DNA from: Galdieria sulphuraria | Taxonomy: Eukaryota > Rhodophyta > Bangiophyceae > Galdieriales > Galdieriaceae | Reading direction: 5' to 3' | Assembly (NCBI RefSeq): GCF_000341285.1 | Contig: NW_005178429.1 | Coordinates: 1-64,000 of the forward strand | Length of the DNA stretch: 64,000 bases | Shown here: positions 32,751-45,500 of the stretch, one piece after another | How positions within the stretch are numbered: the stretch's first letter is position 1 | Layout of the letters: each line of letters begins with the position of its first letter | The notes under the pieces: generated by a model | The model's database searches: none | Seen by the model: only the letters and a program-made list of their open reading frames with translations | What the model was told of the DNA's origin: nothing | Made by a program: the position numbers and the translations under genes

Positions 32751-33520
32751 ATGAGACTGTCTATGTTTTTGAGCCTCAGTAATTTTTCCAAGTTGCGCAG
32801 TACACCTTCGTTCTCCAGAGCTGTTTCAAAATCGCTACATCACTATGCACCTTTTTGCCTTTCTAGTAAAGTTCTGAACCCTAGTCGTCATCTCTCGTTG
32901 TATTCCCAAAAAAGTTATCTGGGTTCATCCTCTTGGAGACGTTGGAGTTGGCACAATAACTTTTCTTCAACCAGTCGCTTTAGTAAAGTGGACCAGGATT
33001 CTGATGCCGACTTTCAGCCAAAGATTAAAAAACCCGTAACTTCTAGTATTCACGACGTTATCAAGCAGGTCGAGTAGTTTATGGTGTGTGACTCGGTGAA
33101 ACTCACTTTGTTGTGTAGCAAGTGGACAATGCCGACGTCGTATTGTATATGAAGGGTTCTCCTTCGTCACCTATGTGTGGATTTAGCTTTAAAGTTGTGC
33201 AAATATTGAATAGCTTAGGTGAGTGGGGTTGTGTTAGCGTGTAACAACTTACATTTATGTGTCTCAGGTGTTGAGTATCAGACATACAATGTTCTGGCTG
33301 ACGAAACCTTGCGACAAGGTATCAAGGACTTTAGGTGAGTTGAACTTTGAAGTTTCTGTTGTTTTGTTTTACTTTAGAATTTAGCAACTGGCCAACTATT
33401 CCACAGCTATATGTGAAAGGCGAGTTTGTGGGAGGCTGTGATATCATAGAGAACATGTACCGTTCAGGAGAGCTGCAAGCTTTACTTTCAAGCTATTCTA
33501 GAAATACTCAAAGCTCATAG
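32751..33520 (+). CDS. Monothiol (CGFS) glutaredoxin, organelle-targeted
   Basis: Four exons (introns about 33069-33117, 33221-33267 and 33334-33381). Long N-terminal targeting region rich in Ser, Arg and Phe (about 95 residues), then the glutaredoxin fold: [21 protein letters not shown] with CGFS active site, [33 protein letters not shown] and the closing [13 protein letters not shown]. Monothiol CGFS proteins carry and deliver [2Fe-2S] clusters with glutathione (Grx5, GRXS15/S14 types). Mitochondrial versus plastid location cannot be decided; a mitochondrial place would fit the partner carrier next door. Start ATG 32751; upstream in-frame GTG is ignored. Confidence 0.92.
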
Positions 33521-33639
33521 GCACTTTTTAAGGCAACATAAAGCATGTATTGCAGTTGAAGCTTTTAGAAAAATGTTTTTTGTCTTTCTCATGTAAGGGC
33601 TCTGTGCAGTTATTGCAAACTTCTATACATATATATATT

Positions 33640-34182
33640 TCATTTTTTCGGCGAACTTGCACTAGCTTTTCTCTTCTCTTCCTTATATTTTGCCTTGGCA
33701 ATTTGAATCCGCAACAACTCGGGAACATATTCTTTGAGGCCGGAAGGACCTAGCTTCAAACTTTCCGTTAGCAATTCAGGATAAAGACCTTCTATCTTTA
33801 AGTCAACATAAACTGGAGCCAAGGAACCAATCTCGTTCTTGTGAAACTTCAGCTGTGGAAAACTGTACAAGTCAGGTATCACCAACTGTTTGTCCGGCGT
33901 TCTCTTGAAAGCTGAGAAAACTACACCTTGTGTCAAAAACTCGTACATTCGTTCGCCTTTGAGAGACAAAAATAACATTTTTCTGATAATTTGTGCATCC
34001 TTTTGTCCGATCCACTCCATTGCCAGCATTTGGTTTGCCATAGGTACACCGGGAGGTAAAACTCCCGTTTTGAGAATGCACTGATATAAGCGTGGAATCT
34101 TTCCAATATCCTTCGGTCTAATTTTGTTAATAAGCAAAGGTCTTACTACGCTTTCATAGTATTCCTGTAATATAGGTCTCAT
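33640..34182 (-). CDS. Ribosomal protein uL5-like, probably mitochondrial
   Basis: 180 residues, single exon. LQEYYESVVRPLLINKIR resembles the N-terminal helix of L5 (YY...IVRP). IGKIPRLYQCILKTGV and LSLKGERMYEFLTQGVV match the L5 core (the RGERMYEFL block is characteristic). LVIPDLYSFPQLKF parallels the Ile-Phe-Pro-Glu segment and VDLKI the final strand. uL5 contacts the 5S rRNA and the P-site tRNA in the large subunit; organelle genomes often lose the gene to the nucleus. The C-terminus is Lys-rich (KYKEEKRKASASSPKK). Sequence is divergent, so a distant paralogue is possible. Confidence 0.65.
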   Translation of the reverse strand: MRPILQEYYESVVRPLLINKIRPKDIGKIPRLYQCILKTGVLPPGVPMANQMLAMEWIGQKDAQIIRKMLFLSLKGERMYEFLTQGVVFSAFKRTPDKQLVIPDLYSFPQLKFHKNEIGSLAPVYVDLKIEGLYPELLTESLKLGPSGLKEYVPELLRIQIAKAKYKEEKRKASASSPKK

Positions 34183-34602
34183 AACAAGGCTCTAGCGTCT
34201 ATTAACTTTTTCGACAGCGCCCAGTTAAACACGATCGGAAGTCTGAATGAGTTGGGAAGAAATGATTTGGAATCAACAAAAAATGATCAAATGAAACTAT
34301 TAAGAAGACTACCAAAAGCTCTCTTTACCCAAATACCCTTAGTAAAGTCCTCGTTCAAAAGAAAACTTTAAATATTTTCGCTCCTATAAAATGATAATAT
34401 AAGAAATTACATGTGACTACAAACTTTTGAATGACGCTATATCGTCGTTACTTGCAGTCAAAAACCTGAATATATGTATTCTTATCAGAGTCTTTCAAGT
34501 GCCGAAAGTCGTCAGATATAATATAGAAATGACATAAAATGAAAATGGAAAGTGGGAATAGCAAACTTCCAGACTAACGGCTCAATTTTGAATTTGCAGC
34601 TA
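34183..34602. other. Divergent intergenic region uL5-like / USP
   Basis: AT-rich. The USP frame is open for 17 codons before ATG 34603 from a GTG. No other gene. Confidence 0.4.
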
Positions 34603-35787
34603 ATGACTTCTTCGTTGAAGCGTTCCCGCGTCGAATGTGACCCGGACTCGAAGGTTTTATTCAAGTCACGAAACGAGTGTTCTATTATATCACGACGACA
34701 TGTTGCAAAGGTGCCACTAGGTTTGGCAAACCTAGGAAATACTTGTTTTATGAGTGCTGTGATACAAGTTCTTTTTCACTTGAAAGATTTTCGAAAACTT
34801 ATTTTAGTTGAAGAGAATTGGAAAGTATCTAGCAGGACGAATAACTATTCCTACAGTATTGAGCAGGACTTAGCAATTGCCAAGTCCTTAAGAAACGTGT
34901 TCCTCCAGCTAGAAACAGGTCGAGAAAGTAACGAAAATCAAACTTATATTTCTCCGATAAGTCTTCATGCGTGCCTTAAAAAACATGCCAATGAACTCTT
35001 CAACTTTCAGCAACAAGATGCTCATGAGTTTCTGCGATTTTTACTTGGAAGTATTCAAAACTTGTTTGCCAGCAAGAAAGAGTCCAGTTTGACACTCAAA
35101 GATATAAACTCGGTTTCGAGCAGTGGTCAACAACCGAAGGATCTTATTGAAGCTTTGTTCGGGGGCTTAGTTGTAACCAAGACACGTTGCTTAGAGTGTG
35201 AAAATGAAACTAGACACGAGGAGACATTTATGGACATTAGCCTTCCAGTTCATGGACGTCGTTCGATAAGTTGGGCAATTTCAGACTGCTGCAGAAGAGA
35301 AGTTTTAATGGGAAACAACAAATATGCTTGTGACAACTGCTTAACATATACTGAGGCTGAAAAATACTGGAGTTTTGTCGAACTACCTCCTCTTCTTATA
35401 TTTCATTTGAAACTCTTCTCAGAAAATACAAGAAAAGTGAATCAGGTCACTCCTTGTCCTCTCGAACTGAAGATGACGAGATGGTGTGATTCCAAAGTCC
35501 AAAATGGCTACGATACTTATCGATTATCCGCAATTATAGTTCATCAAGGCTTTGGTCTAGGTGAAGGTCATTATTACGCATTTGTTTCTTGTTACTTGAC
35601 AGATTATGTACATTGTTTTAAGCATGAAATTACAGAAGACAATCCTAGTAGCCATTGCTTTCCATGGTATTGCCTTAACGACACTGAAACATTCATTATT
35701 TCGGAATCGGACTTGATGCAACGATTATTTGAGTGTCCTACTTGTGTAGAAACCCCGTATCTTCTGTTTTACGTGAAGGAAACTTGA
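34603..35787 (+). CDS. Ubiquitin-specific protease (USP/UBP)
   Basis: 394 residues, single exon. Cys box GLANLGNTCFMSAVIQVL (nucleophile Cys48), QQDAHEFLRFLLG, zinc-ribbon cysteines in TRCLECENETRHEE and YACDNCLTY, then LPPLLIFHLKLF and His box GEGHYYAFVS, with WYCLNDTETF and the closing YLLFYVK. It removes ubiquitin from conjugates. Size and the compact catalytic core fit the USP12/46 or UBP3-like group rather than large multidomain USPs; the partner (for example a WD-repeat activator) cannot be seen. Ser/Arg-rich first 40 residues may regulate localisation. Confidence 0.9.
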   Translation: MTSSLKRSRVECDPDSKVLFKSRNECSIISRRHVAKVPLGLANLGNTCFMSAVIQVLFHLKDFRKLILVEENWKVSSRTNNYSYSIEQDLAIAKSLRNVFLQLETGRESNENQTYISPISLHACLKKHANELFNFQQQDAHEFLRFLLGSIQNLFASKKESSLTLKDINSVSSSGQQPKDLIEALFGGLVVTKTRCLECENETRHEETFMDISLPVHGRRSISWAISDCCRREVLMGNNKYACDNCLTYTEAEKYWSFVELPPLLIFHLKLFSENTRKVNQVTPCPLELKMTRWCDSKVQNGYDTYRLSAIIVHQGFGLGEGHYYAFVSCYLTDYVHCFKHEITEDNPSSHCFPWYCLNDTETFIISESDLMQRLFECPTCVETPYLLFYVKET

Positions 35788-35909
35788 AATGTGCATAGGT
35801 ATGCAAACTGTGAAGTATCGATTAGACCTATTCAATAGAAGAGTGCCATATGTTTGTACCTTAAGATAGAACTGTAAGCTGTTTCTCATTAGGATAGATG
35901 GATTGCTAT

Positions 35910-37759
35910 TTAATAGGCAAAGATTTGTAAAGACCAAGGTTCGACAACAAAACATATCTTATTGTCACTTTGTCGACTCTTGGGATATGAGCTACCTGTA
36001 AAGAGCTCCACCAATTCAATGCTATCCATTTCTGATACTGCTTCATCAAAAGGAATGCAACCAACTCCATTGCCATCACTATGATTTATCACAACGAGGC
36101 GATAAACAACTTTGTTATTATCAGAGGTATCTATCCATCTCCATTTCCATGCCATTAATCTCCAAGCTTCTGGTTGTTGTTCCTTTTCAATATTTATAAA
36201 TGACCAATTTCCTTGATGAAATATGTCGTGACTTAGGATTTGGTTGAGTTTATAGTAAAATGCTAACGTCTCTGGATCTTCTGGTTCCCATGCTGCTCGA
36301 CGTAAATGAATATCTAACTGGTTCTTCTTTCCTTGCCACTCTCCATGAAATTGGAAGCGAATACCAGGCAACGTGAAACTGATCGAAGCTGCTGAATTGG
36401 CTATGGCCCGAGATCCGAAATACTTTGCAGCACGAGGCTCATCGTGGTTCTCTACAAAATGTGCACTATGTGCCAAAAATTGTTCCGATTTTGAGCTTAA
36501 ATAGGAACGAATACTGTCCAAATTATTACTGTAGATAATATCATATAATGTCTTATCATAAGTAGCATCAAAGCCAAGATCTTGAAGTTGCTGATCCAAG
36601 TTCCAGTAGACCTCCGCCATTAAGATGGTATTAGGATATGTCGACCTCAATTTCTGTATAGCTTCTTGCCAAAACTCCTTTTCTGGTCTACTATAATGAT
36701 TCCTTCTCAAAATATCGCCCCAGGTCTTGATAAGTTAAGTATATGCAGAGAAATGAGATACAAGTTCTACCTTTTCAATAACATCATTCAAGATAAGCAT
36801 TGCCATGTCTACTCGAATGCCATCGCACATACTGGCAACTTTCATCAAATTGTCCATCATGGCCTGTCTTAAACTTTGATTCCAGTAATTGAGTTGCGCA
36901 GAGTCTTTCCAAGCTCCACTATAGGGGTCCTAATCACATTCACTCTAATGGAATTCTTTCATAGTTCCTTCTTACTCACTCTCCCGTAAGCTCTACCATC
37001 AGGTAGGTAAAGATCAGGTGAAGGATTGGCTCGTTCTTCTAAAGGTGCAAGTATAAAAAATTCCCTCTTTGACAAATCGTTGGACCAAACACAGTCGACC
37101 TTGAAAAATATAGTCTGAACCGGGTCATCACAACAACAAAGTATCACTTACTGCCATATGGTTGGGAACAAAATCAAGCATAAGTTTCAAATCCGCTGCC
37201 TTTAGTTTTTCTCTCAATGCCTTGAGCCCACGGTCTCCGCCAAGCTCATCATTGACTGAATACTCTACAACAGCATATGGCGATCCAATGATATCGGCAT
37301 CAGTACAATCAGGCAACTTTTCTAGAAAATTCTCCCGACTCTTTGGATCCTTACGATCGAGTTGTACACCATAGTTTCCAATTTTCCATATTCCTTGAAG
37401 CGACAATGAATACTATCTACGAAGGACGAAAAGTCTTTACCTTGCATCCAGACCATATCTACTCCTCCAGCCTTCAGTTCATAAAATTCTGATAGAGGAA
37501 CGTCTGCCAAAGAATTGATACGCGTGCCATATTTTTCTTTCAATTCATAAAGCCAAGCTCTTGAGCTTATTTCATACAATATGAATCCTTTGCTGTTACT
37601 GTACTGCGGCAAGTCTCGATTCACAAGCAACTGCATCGTGTCAACTTGACCAGCAGGAGGCTTTTGAGGTCCAATATAGTTTAAAAGACTTTCTTCCACT
37701 CTTCTTCCATAGACCAAGTTTGCAACAAGCAACAACCAGATCAAGTTGCAATAATTCAT
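35910..37759 (-). CDS. Secreted alpha-amylase-type glycoside hydrolase (GH13)
   Basis: Signal peptide MNYCNLIWLLLVANLVYG from ATG 37759. The body shows GH13 regions in order: FILYEISSRAWLYEL, ADIIGSPYAVVEY, LMLDFVPNHMAV (region I), GIRVDMAMLIL with nucleophile Asp (region II), ILMAEVYW with acid/base Glu (region III) and FVENHDEPR with the transition-state Asp (region IV). Five or so introns lie between the catalytic blocks. A beta-sandwich C-domain ends LQIFAY. Predicted role: hydrolysis of alpha-glucans outside the plasma membrane or in an endomembrane lumen, which would suit a heterotrophically capable alga. The closest subfamily cannot be assigned by eye. Confidence 0.9.
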
Positions 37760-37967
37760 GGCAGCAACAGTCCACACAATCGAATTGTACTTTATAAATG
37801 TCTCTTATGCTCTTCTTTTCAACCCGTCATATACTATTGAGGATGTATATTCCATTGATTTCATTAATAGTGTATTGCAAATAAAGACAATTATTCGTAT
37901 GACTGATAAGATTTATTTTGCATGAATAAAAACTTTATTGGATTCGTTTGCCATTGAGAGAAATCTT

Positions 37968-39072
37968 ATGGAGAAGTTTCAAAAACTTGAAAAGATTGGT
38001 GAAGGGACTTATGGAGTTGTGTACAAAGCTAAAGACAAATTTACTGGAGAACTTGTAGCTCTAAAAAAGATAAGATTGGAGCACGAGGAAGAGGGTAACA
38101 CATCTTTTTGTTTCTTCTTTTGTCAGTTCTAAGAAAACTTTTACTTAGGTGTGCCTTCCACAGCTATAAGGGAAATTTCCATTCTAAAGGAACTACAACA
38201 TCCAAACATAGTGAGGTATGTTGTTCAAGTCTTTATAAAAGTGCTTTTAAGGCATTGTATTCCAGGCTTAGAGATGTTATCCATCTTGACTCCAAACTGT
38301 ACCTGGTCTTTGAATATCTCGAACAAGATTTGAAACATTTTATGGATAGTTTACCCCCTGGAAACCTGGACCCTCTTTTAATCAAGTCTTACTTGTACCA
38401 GTTGCTGAATGGATTGGCATATTGTCACGCCAACCGAATCCTTCACCGCGATCTTAAGCCCCAAAACTTGTTGATTGATAAGAGAGGTTTCTTGAAGCTT
38501 GCCGACTTTGGCCTTGCAAGAGCTTTTGGAATTCCTGTGAGACATTATACTCATGAAGTGGTGACCTTATGGTATGTATTTTAATCGTCTGTTGCAACTT
38601 TTCTATTTCTTAAAGGTGAGAAAGGTATCGAGCACCCGAAATTCTTCTTGGAGCACAAAGGTACTCCACTGCAGTAGACATATGGTCTGCAGGTTGCATT
38701 TTTGCAGAGATGATATTGCGAATACCTCTTTTTCCTGGAGATTCAGAGATTGACGAACTTTACAAAATTTTTCGTGCACTTGGTACACCTAATGAACAAA
38801 TCTGGAAGGATGTTTGTTCGCTGCCAGATTACAAGACTACTTTTCCTTCTTGGTATGTCCGACTGTTTGACGTATTTTCTAAATTGATTTGGTTCAGGCC
38901 TCTTAGGCATATACGAGAAACTGTTCCGTTTGCAGATGAAGCTGGTTTGGACTTGTTGTCGAAAATGCTTGTTTACGATCCAAACTATCGTATAAGTGCA
39001 AGAGCGGCGTTGACACATCCTTACTTTAGTGAAATTGCTCAAAATGTTGCTTCATATGCCACATACTTTTAG
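37968..39072 (+). CDS. CDKA: PSTAIRE-type cyclin-dependent kinase (CDKA/CDC2)
   Basis: Five exons (introns about 38095-38149, 38217-38268, 38572-38627 and 38854-38898). [12 protein letters not shown] contains the Wee1-type Thr-Tyr pair; [12 protein letters not shown] joins to [18 protein letters not shown], the cyclin-binding helix; [10 protein letters not shown] is the catalytic loop; [11 protein letters not shown], then [14 protein letters not shown] with the activating Thr; [10 protein letters not shown] and the CMGC insert; ends ASYATYF. This is the central CDK for G1/S and G2/M. From ATG 37968 length is about 300, as usual. The frame is open upstream but has no ATG. Fragments resembling its first exons lie downstream at 39.4-39.5 kb. 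Confidence 0.95.
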
Positions 39073-39537
39073 TCTTTGTTGTATCAATACATCTTAAGTT
39101 TCGTAGAGTTGGTGTGAATTTTGTCATATTATAGTCAACCTTCTTCTTTCTGTCATTCTTTTATTCCGTTCTTATGGAAATGACCATTCATAGTAACACT
39201 TTTATCGGGTCATAGTGTTTGATTTAGCGTTTTGTCAATAATATCCTTGTATTAAAATGAATACATTTATAACCTGAACTGCGAAGATTGACAGTTTTAT
39301 GTTTTGGATAATATGGAATCTTTCATGTTAAATTTGCTCTTGGTTTAGTTTGCCGAGAAACTCAACAATGAAAGAACGGGAGATATCTACCTTGAAGAAA
39401 ATTCAAAGCATGAAACAGCTATGAAGATAACGCTGTTTTAGAGAATTTTCAAGAGAACTCTTGAGTTCCTCATATGCCTATCTCCGCATTAAATTGGAGC
39501 ACGAAGAAAATGGAATGTATTTCAAATTTTGGTTTGA
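39073..39537. other. Intergenic region between CDK and ATR genes
   Basis: About 465 bp. It contains two short stretches resembling CDK exon sequences (39368-39415 and 39488-39513), described as a finding; otherwise nothing is seen. Confidence 0.5.
39488..39513 (+). pseudogene. Possible CDK exon-1 remnant
   Basis: 26 bases match the CDK first exon (38070-38095) at 21 positions, by direct alignment, and read IKLEHEENG versus IRLEHEEEG. It lies 25 bp before the ATR ATG on the same strand. Confidence 0.4.
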
Positions 39538-42500
39538 ATGGCCTTGACAAATGGCAAAGCACTGCTACCAATATGTAGTGAAGCAACCATTCAAAAACTG
39601 AAAACGGTGGAAAAGAATGAAGTATTACGCGTTGTTCACTCGTTATTGGAAGAAATTTTAGTTTTCAAGAGAATAGAGAACTCGCAGTCTTTCAAAAGGG
39701 CGCTGGAGGTTGCATCTCATTACGTACACGGACTATATTTAGCCTTCCTGGACCAAGAAATCTTGGTTTTGGTTTCCGATTTCACTCTTAATAATCTTGA
39801 GGTTCTTTTCAACTCATTGAAAGGCTATTCAAGTGAGCGGTATTCGCTTTGTACAACAGATAACGGTGAAGGCGTTCTATCTTCAAACGCTTACTATGCT
39901 TCTCAGACTTTCAGGGGGTTTATCAAAATGATTTCTCACACAACCTATTTGAGAAAGATAATAGAAAAGTTATTGGATATTGCACAGGTTATTCTTGATG
40001 TGTATAAACAAATGCCGCTCTTAGGTTATTCTTTAACTCAAACAATATTGGACGCTTTAGAGTCAGGAGTTGTCCATTATTTTGGACCAAAAGATGCTGA
40101 AAGCTTATTTACTTCTCTTCTAAATTTCCTAAAGTATTCCATAACAGTCAACAACGATGTTCAAACATCCTGCCTCATCGCAAGCACCTTGTCCATCCTG
40201 GTTTCTTATGTAAGTTTTCCTTCCATGAAGATATCGTTTGGGAGTCGTGTGGCACGCTTCTTGGAGTTGCTTTTTGAAAGGAACTTACTGAGTCAACAAT
40301 TTTGTGTTCTTGGACAGGGAAGCTCAAGTGAACTGTTAATGAAACTGACCATACCTCTTTTTGGGTATCCGTATCAAGATCTTTCCTCTTTGAGCAGCTC
40401 TTCTCTCCACAAAATCTTATATTTGCTGAGTGTTTATGGTCATCCAGTTTGTTATAATGACGGAATTTGCAGTATACAGAGGAACTACGAAATACAAGGC
40501 TATTGTTTAGAACCAATGAAAAAAAAGCAGAAAAGTCTTCGTCCTACAAATTCACTTAGAGTATTCTATGAGACTGCGGAACATTTGTTGAGACTTTTAT
40601 CTCATACCGATGCAGAGTTATCTGCGTTACAAGCACAAATATATGAAATTGGTGCCATAGTTGCTATTCAAAGACTATCCATGATAGGTACAAGCCTCAA
40701 TTACTTGAAACAAAATGTACAAGGGGTTAATCATTTGCTGCTTCCCTTAACTNNNNNNNNNNNNNNNNNNNNNNNNNNNNNNNNNNNNNNNNNNNNNNNN
40801 NNNNNNNNNNNNNNNNNNNNNNNNNNNNNNNNNNNNNNNNNNNNNNNNNNNNNNNNNNNNNNNNNNNNNNNNNNNNNNNTGTAAAGTATCGTAGTGTGGT
40901 TTCTGATGGATTTCAAATAGTAATGGATCGAATTGATCTTTCTAGCAGTGTTGCGCACGACTCTATTTCCTTTTTAAAGGACTTGTTAATAACTTTTGAC
41001 TGTCTCTTTTCTATTTCGGAAGATGATCATGCGAAACATATCACTTTTCCTGTTCTAGAATTGGGTTTAAATGTCTTGAATCATCTAAAACATGACGAGA
41101 GCCGTGAAGTTGAATATATTTGTCGTCAGTTTACTGAAATATGTACGTGGCATTTTTCATCTTGTCAAGTGACAGATGCGAAGGCTGCCATGAACTTTAT
41201 CAACTTTGTTCTGTCGAAATGCAGCAATGTTACGTTGTCGAAAAGCGTTTCTTTTGTCGATGAAATGTATTTTCTGATCCTTGAAAAGAGTTTACACTTC
41301 TTAAGGCAAATCAGTGGACCGGACATTATTCCTCATGATAACTCGCTTTCATATATCGACTTTCGTCCATTGAATACGTGGTTGAGTCATTATCTTACAG
41401 AATGCAGTGATCATTCTGAGTTGACTATTGAGGAAATCAAAGTTCGTTGTCTATTTTATCTTATTTTGTCTGAGGTTTTAGCGTTGCGTTCTCGTTTTTC
41501 AGGACTCGAATCGTTTGGGGACCAAGTTTGCTTAGACGAGATTCTTCGTAATTTAGAAATGAGCTGGAAGACTTTCTTTGATCTGTTGTCATCAAAACAG
41601 AATGACTTGAGTGATTTATCTTACAGTGCTTGTCTTAAGAAATACACCTTTGCAATTATGAAACTTTGCATAGAGATACTTGAGTTGCAAACTCGACCTC
41701 ATTATGAAGAACGAAGGCGACTAGTATCAAGAAATTTACAATACTGTCTTTATATTTCTCTCGTTCTGGGTATGGAAGAGCATATTGATAAGTGTCTTCA
41801 AAAAGTTGTAAATATCTTGGCCTCGTTGGATTGTTTCTCTGCCAGTTCTGAGTCATTTGGTCCATTGAAAGGAATACATTGTTTTTCATGTTTGAGGAGC
41901 TCAACCAGTTGGAAGCTACGTTCTTTGGAATTAAGTTTTCAATGTTCAGGACTGTGTAATATAGTCACGTTGCTCATTTCAGAGAAATTCGTGCAAAGCG
42001 AAAACTTTTCCTTCATTATTTGGGGTCGACTTATTTCATATTTGCTTAAAAGTTTTTGGTGCAATTATTTAAGTTGCGATGATCCAACATCTTACCACAT
42101 GGAGGTTTTAGTTGTTATTTTATTGGACAGCTTAATAAGTTGGACTTCGCCAAAACTTTTACAGGATTTCTGCTACAAGCCGACAAGCATCATCGATTTT
42201 CAAACTGCTGTAAGGCTGTCCATTGACTCTCATGAAGAAACTGAACTGGAAAGCTTTGAAGTTTTGTTTCGAGTTGCTTCTGAACATAGTCTGCAACAAA
42301 TTAGTTGTGACAAAGTCGTTTCATGGTTTCTCAGATTATTTAGAGATCGTCTTATGGTTATCGGATTTCACCGCCTCCTTAATGACTCTTTTGAAATTTA
42401 TGTTTGGCAAAGTCTCTTTCAAAGCAACACAAAAGACTTGTGGAATATTGTGGCTTCGAATGTCTTGAGAATGCTACTAGTGAGGAATGATTTTCAGAGT

Positions 42501-45500
42501 GTAGAGTTTCTCGCTAACCAGTGTGGACGAAGCCTATGTTTACTTATCAAAGATAATCTAGGAAGTATTGTAGCCACTTATCTCTATCAGCGAACTATTT
42601 TAGAGGCCAACGAGTCGACTCAGTTTATACAAGAGTCTTTAATACGACTTGAGACTTGTCTCGAGTTTTGTTGCAAGGTATGAACTGCAAGCTGTCTTTT
42701 CTTGGCTAACCAGATTTCAGATAATTGATTGTCCTTCTTGTTCACAACTTTTTTTGTCCTGTAAGATTTCTGCTACCAAATTCTTAGTCCAACGTTTGTG
42801 TAAGCCAGCCTCAGAGCTAATCTTCTTGGAGAAATCACTTGATAGCTTGGCAAAATTGACAGGACATTGCTCAAGTTGTAGTCTTATCTCAGATTGCTTC
42901 CTTGCACTTATTGACGACTTGAATCAAAGAATATTTTTGCGCTTAAAGTACAGTTTATTGACAAGAGCCAGATCCCTCAAATGTTTACAGCGACTGTTTA
43001 CTTTTATCTCATCTGAGCTGCATCTTTTCATTCCAAAAATACTTGCTTCTCTCAAGCTGGTCTTAGAACTTGAAGAGGATTTGATCCCTGTTGGTATCGA
43101 AACTTGGATATCCTTTTTGTCTAATGTGGATCCTTTACATGCCGGTAAGTGTGAAACGATTTGTTCTTTGGATATTTTTATTTTCTTAAGGTTCCCATGT
43201 TTTAACTATCCTTTCCGTTTTAAATCCATTCGTACCTTCATTTCCTGAACAACTGGGCCCTTCTCTTGCCAGACTTGTGAGTCAATGCAACTTTAATCTA
43301 TTTTTGATTATCGATGAATCATATATTCCTATTGAATTGGTACAGTACGCATGTTTTAAATGGAAGTCTAGTAATTTTGTTTTAGGAAACTCAACCATGT
43401 TTTGGAGACTTTTTTAAGAACTTGAGAATTGCAAGAGAGAGCTTATCACTTCAACAGCAAATGGATGTACTGGTTAGTTTTATTGAGTCACCAGAAGTGT
43501 CAACAGTGAAGTATGCGGTATTGTCCCGTCTTCAAAAACTAGTTACTGTGAACCGCAAACAGATAACAGAAACACTGACACGAGATTTGAAAATGCGTTC
43601 GAGTATTAGTGCTATCATTTCAAATATATTTTTATCTTTAAAAAGCTTAGACAGAAAATGTTGTATATTAGCAGCAGATATTCTTGGGGATTTGGGAGCG
43701 ATCGATCCTGTATATTTGATGGGAGATATTACTCCTGCTGAAACTGCCAGATATATGTCATGTAGACTTTCAAATAATAAGAGTGCTAGTTTAGAAAGCT
43801 TTTTGCAAGTCCTTCTTTGTCATTATCTGATTCCGTGCTTAAAAGGGGGTGAAAAGTCTGGAACTGGACTCCATCAGAACGTTGTTGGATTTGCATTGCA
43901 AGAGTTGATAAGGATCTATATTAATGAATGCCACCAATCATCAGCGAAAGGTACACATGACTTGGAGACTTTCTATTCAAGTGAACTCTATTTATCACTG
44001 ACACAAGTTCATCGAGAGCTTCTTATTCCTTATATTCACTCGAGTTACAGTGTTGTACAGACAGGACACAAGAAGGAATCTTTGAAACTAGACGAAATAA
44101 TTGATTCTAAAGGTTATAGCACAGATGCATTGGATCTATGGATATCCAACCTTTGTATTCTGTTAGTTGATACAGAGTGTTTTCTGAATACCAAGTCGCC
44201 ATGGTCAAGAGTCCTTCAAGTTTGTAGAAATGTTTATCGGTTGCATCCTCAAATCGCGAGATTTGTCTTTCCGTATATTCTACGTCAATTTTTGGAGAAT
44301 CTTTCAGACAGGGAAGCCAGTCAAAGTGTTTTGGATTTTATTGACTCCCAGCTATCTTGTGCCTTGGAGCGAGGAAGTATTTTTGCATCTTGGGTTCTTG
44401 GTCTAGTAGAAGAGTACCGACTCATAGAAGAGAACGTGGCAGAACAAGAGAAAGTATATCGTCTGGAGAAGATTTGTTCTCGACTGAAAGCTTTTGGTGG
44501 AGAACATTCATCTTTTCAAAGGAATGTTCTGTATACGTTTCTTAAGAGTATAAATGATGTAGACCTCGCTAAAGCCGCTTTGAAGATTGGATCCTATCAT
44601 AGAGCTGTCTTTTATATAGAAGAACATTTACGACACTTAATGAACAGTGAAAGCTCGGAAAATGCCACTTTTTTAGTTAGGTCTCTGCAGGATGCTCATA
44701 ATGCCATTGGCGACAAGGATTCTTTATTAGGTCTTTTGGTGCTACAGAAAAAGAAACTTTCGAACCAGCTGAGTCTGCAAGAACGAATCTTGGAAGCTGA
44801 GTCTCTAGAAAACATAGATGAAGTCAATGCTTTATATAGTGAAGCATTATCTTCGAAATGTCTTGCAGGTCTCGAAATTTCTTATGTGAAACATCTCCTC
44901 AAATTAAACTTGACAGAATTTGCCAAGTTCTTTGCTAGGAAATTCTCACCAGACCTCGAAGGAACAAAGCGAGAACAAGTAAGTTCTATTTTACTTTTTT
45001 TTCAAGTATCAATCATATCATAGCTAGATGAGAGCCTTGCATTGTGCTGCTGCTTGGAGATTGTCGGAGTGGTTTGAAATAGATTCATTGGATTCCTATT
45101 CACAGATTACGGGAGACGAAGTCGGCGAAATTTGTATTGCTGCCTATCTGAATTCGTTGTCATCGCCCAAGCATGCCACTCATGTCAATAACTTGGCTAA
45201 GGAAAAGATAATTAAAAGCATGTCGGACCCTTCATTAGGGAGTTACGAGAAATCTTACAAATTTTGCGTATATTTAAGCATTTTGCGTGAAATAGAGTGG
45301 ATAAAAGAGATTTTAGGGAATTCGGAGAAATGCAGAGACATTGAGAAGGTCTCTCTTCTCCATCAGGAGTTAACACTGCGGTTGAGAAGGACAGTTCCTG
45401 ACGTTTCAGTGAGAGAACCAATTGTAGAAGCTCGAAGCGTTTGTTACGCTTTTTTTGGTGACTATTACTATGCCATAAATGCCATGATGGAACTTGCCAA

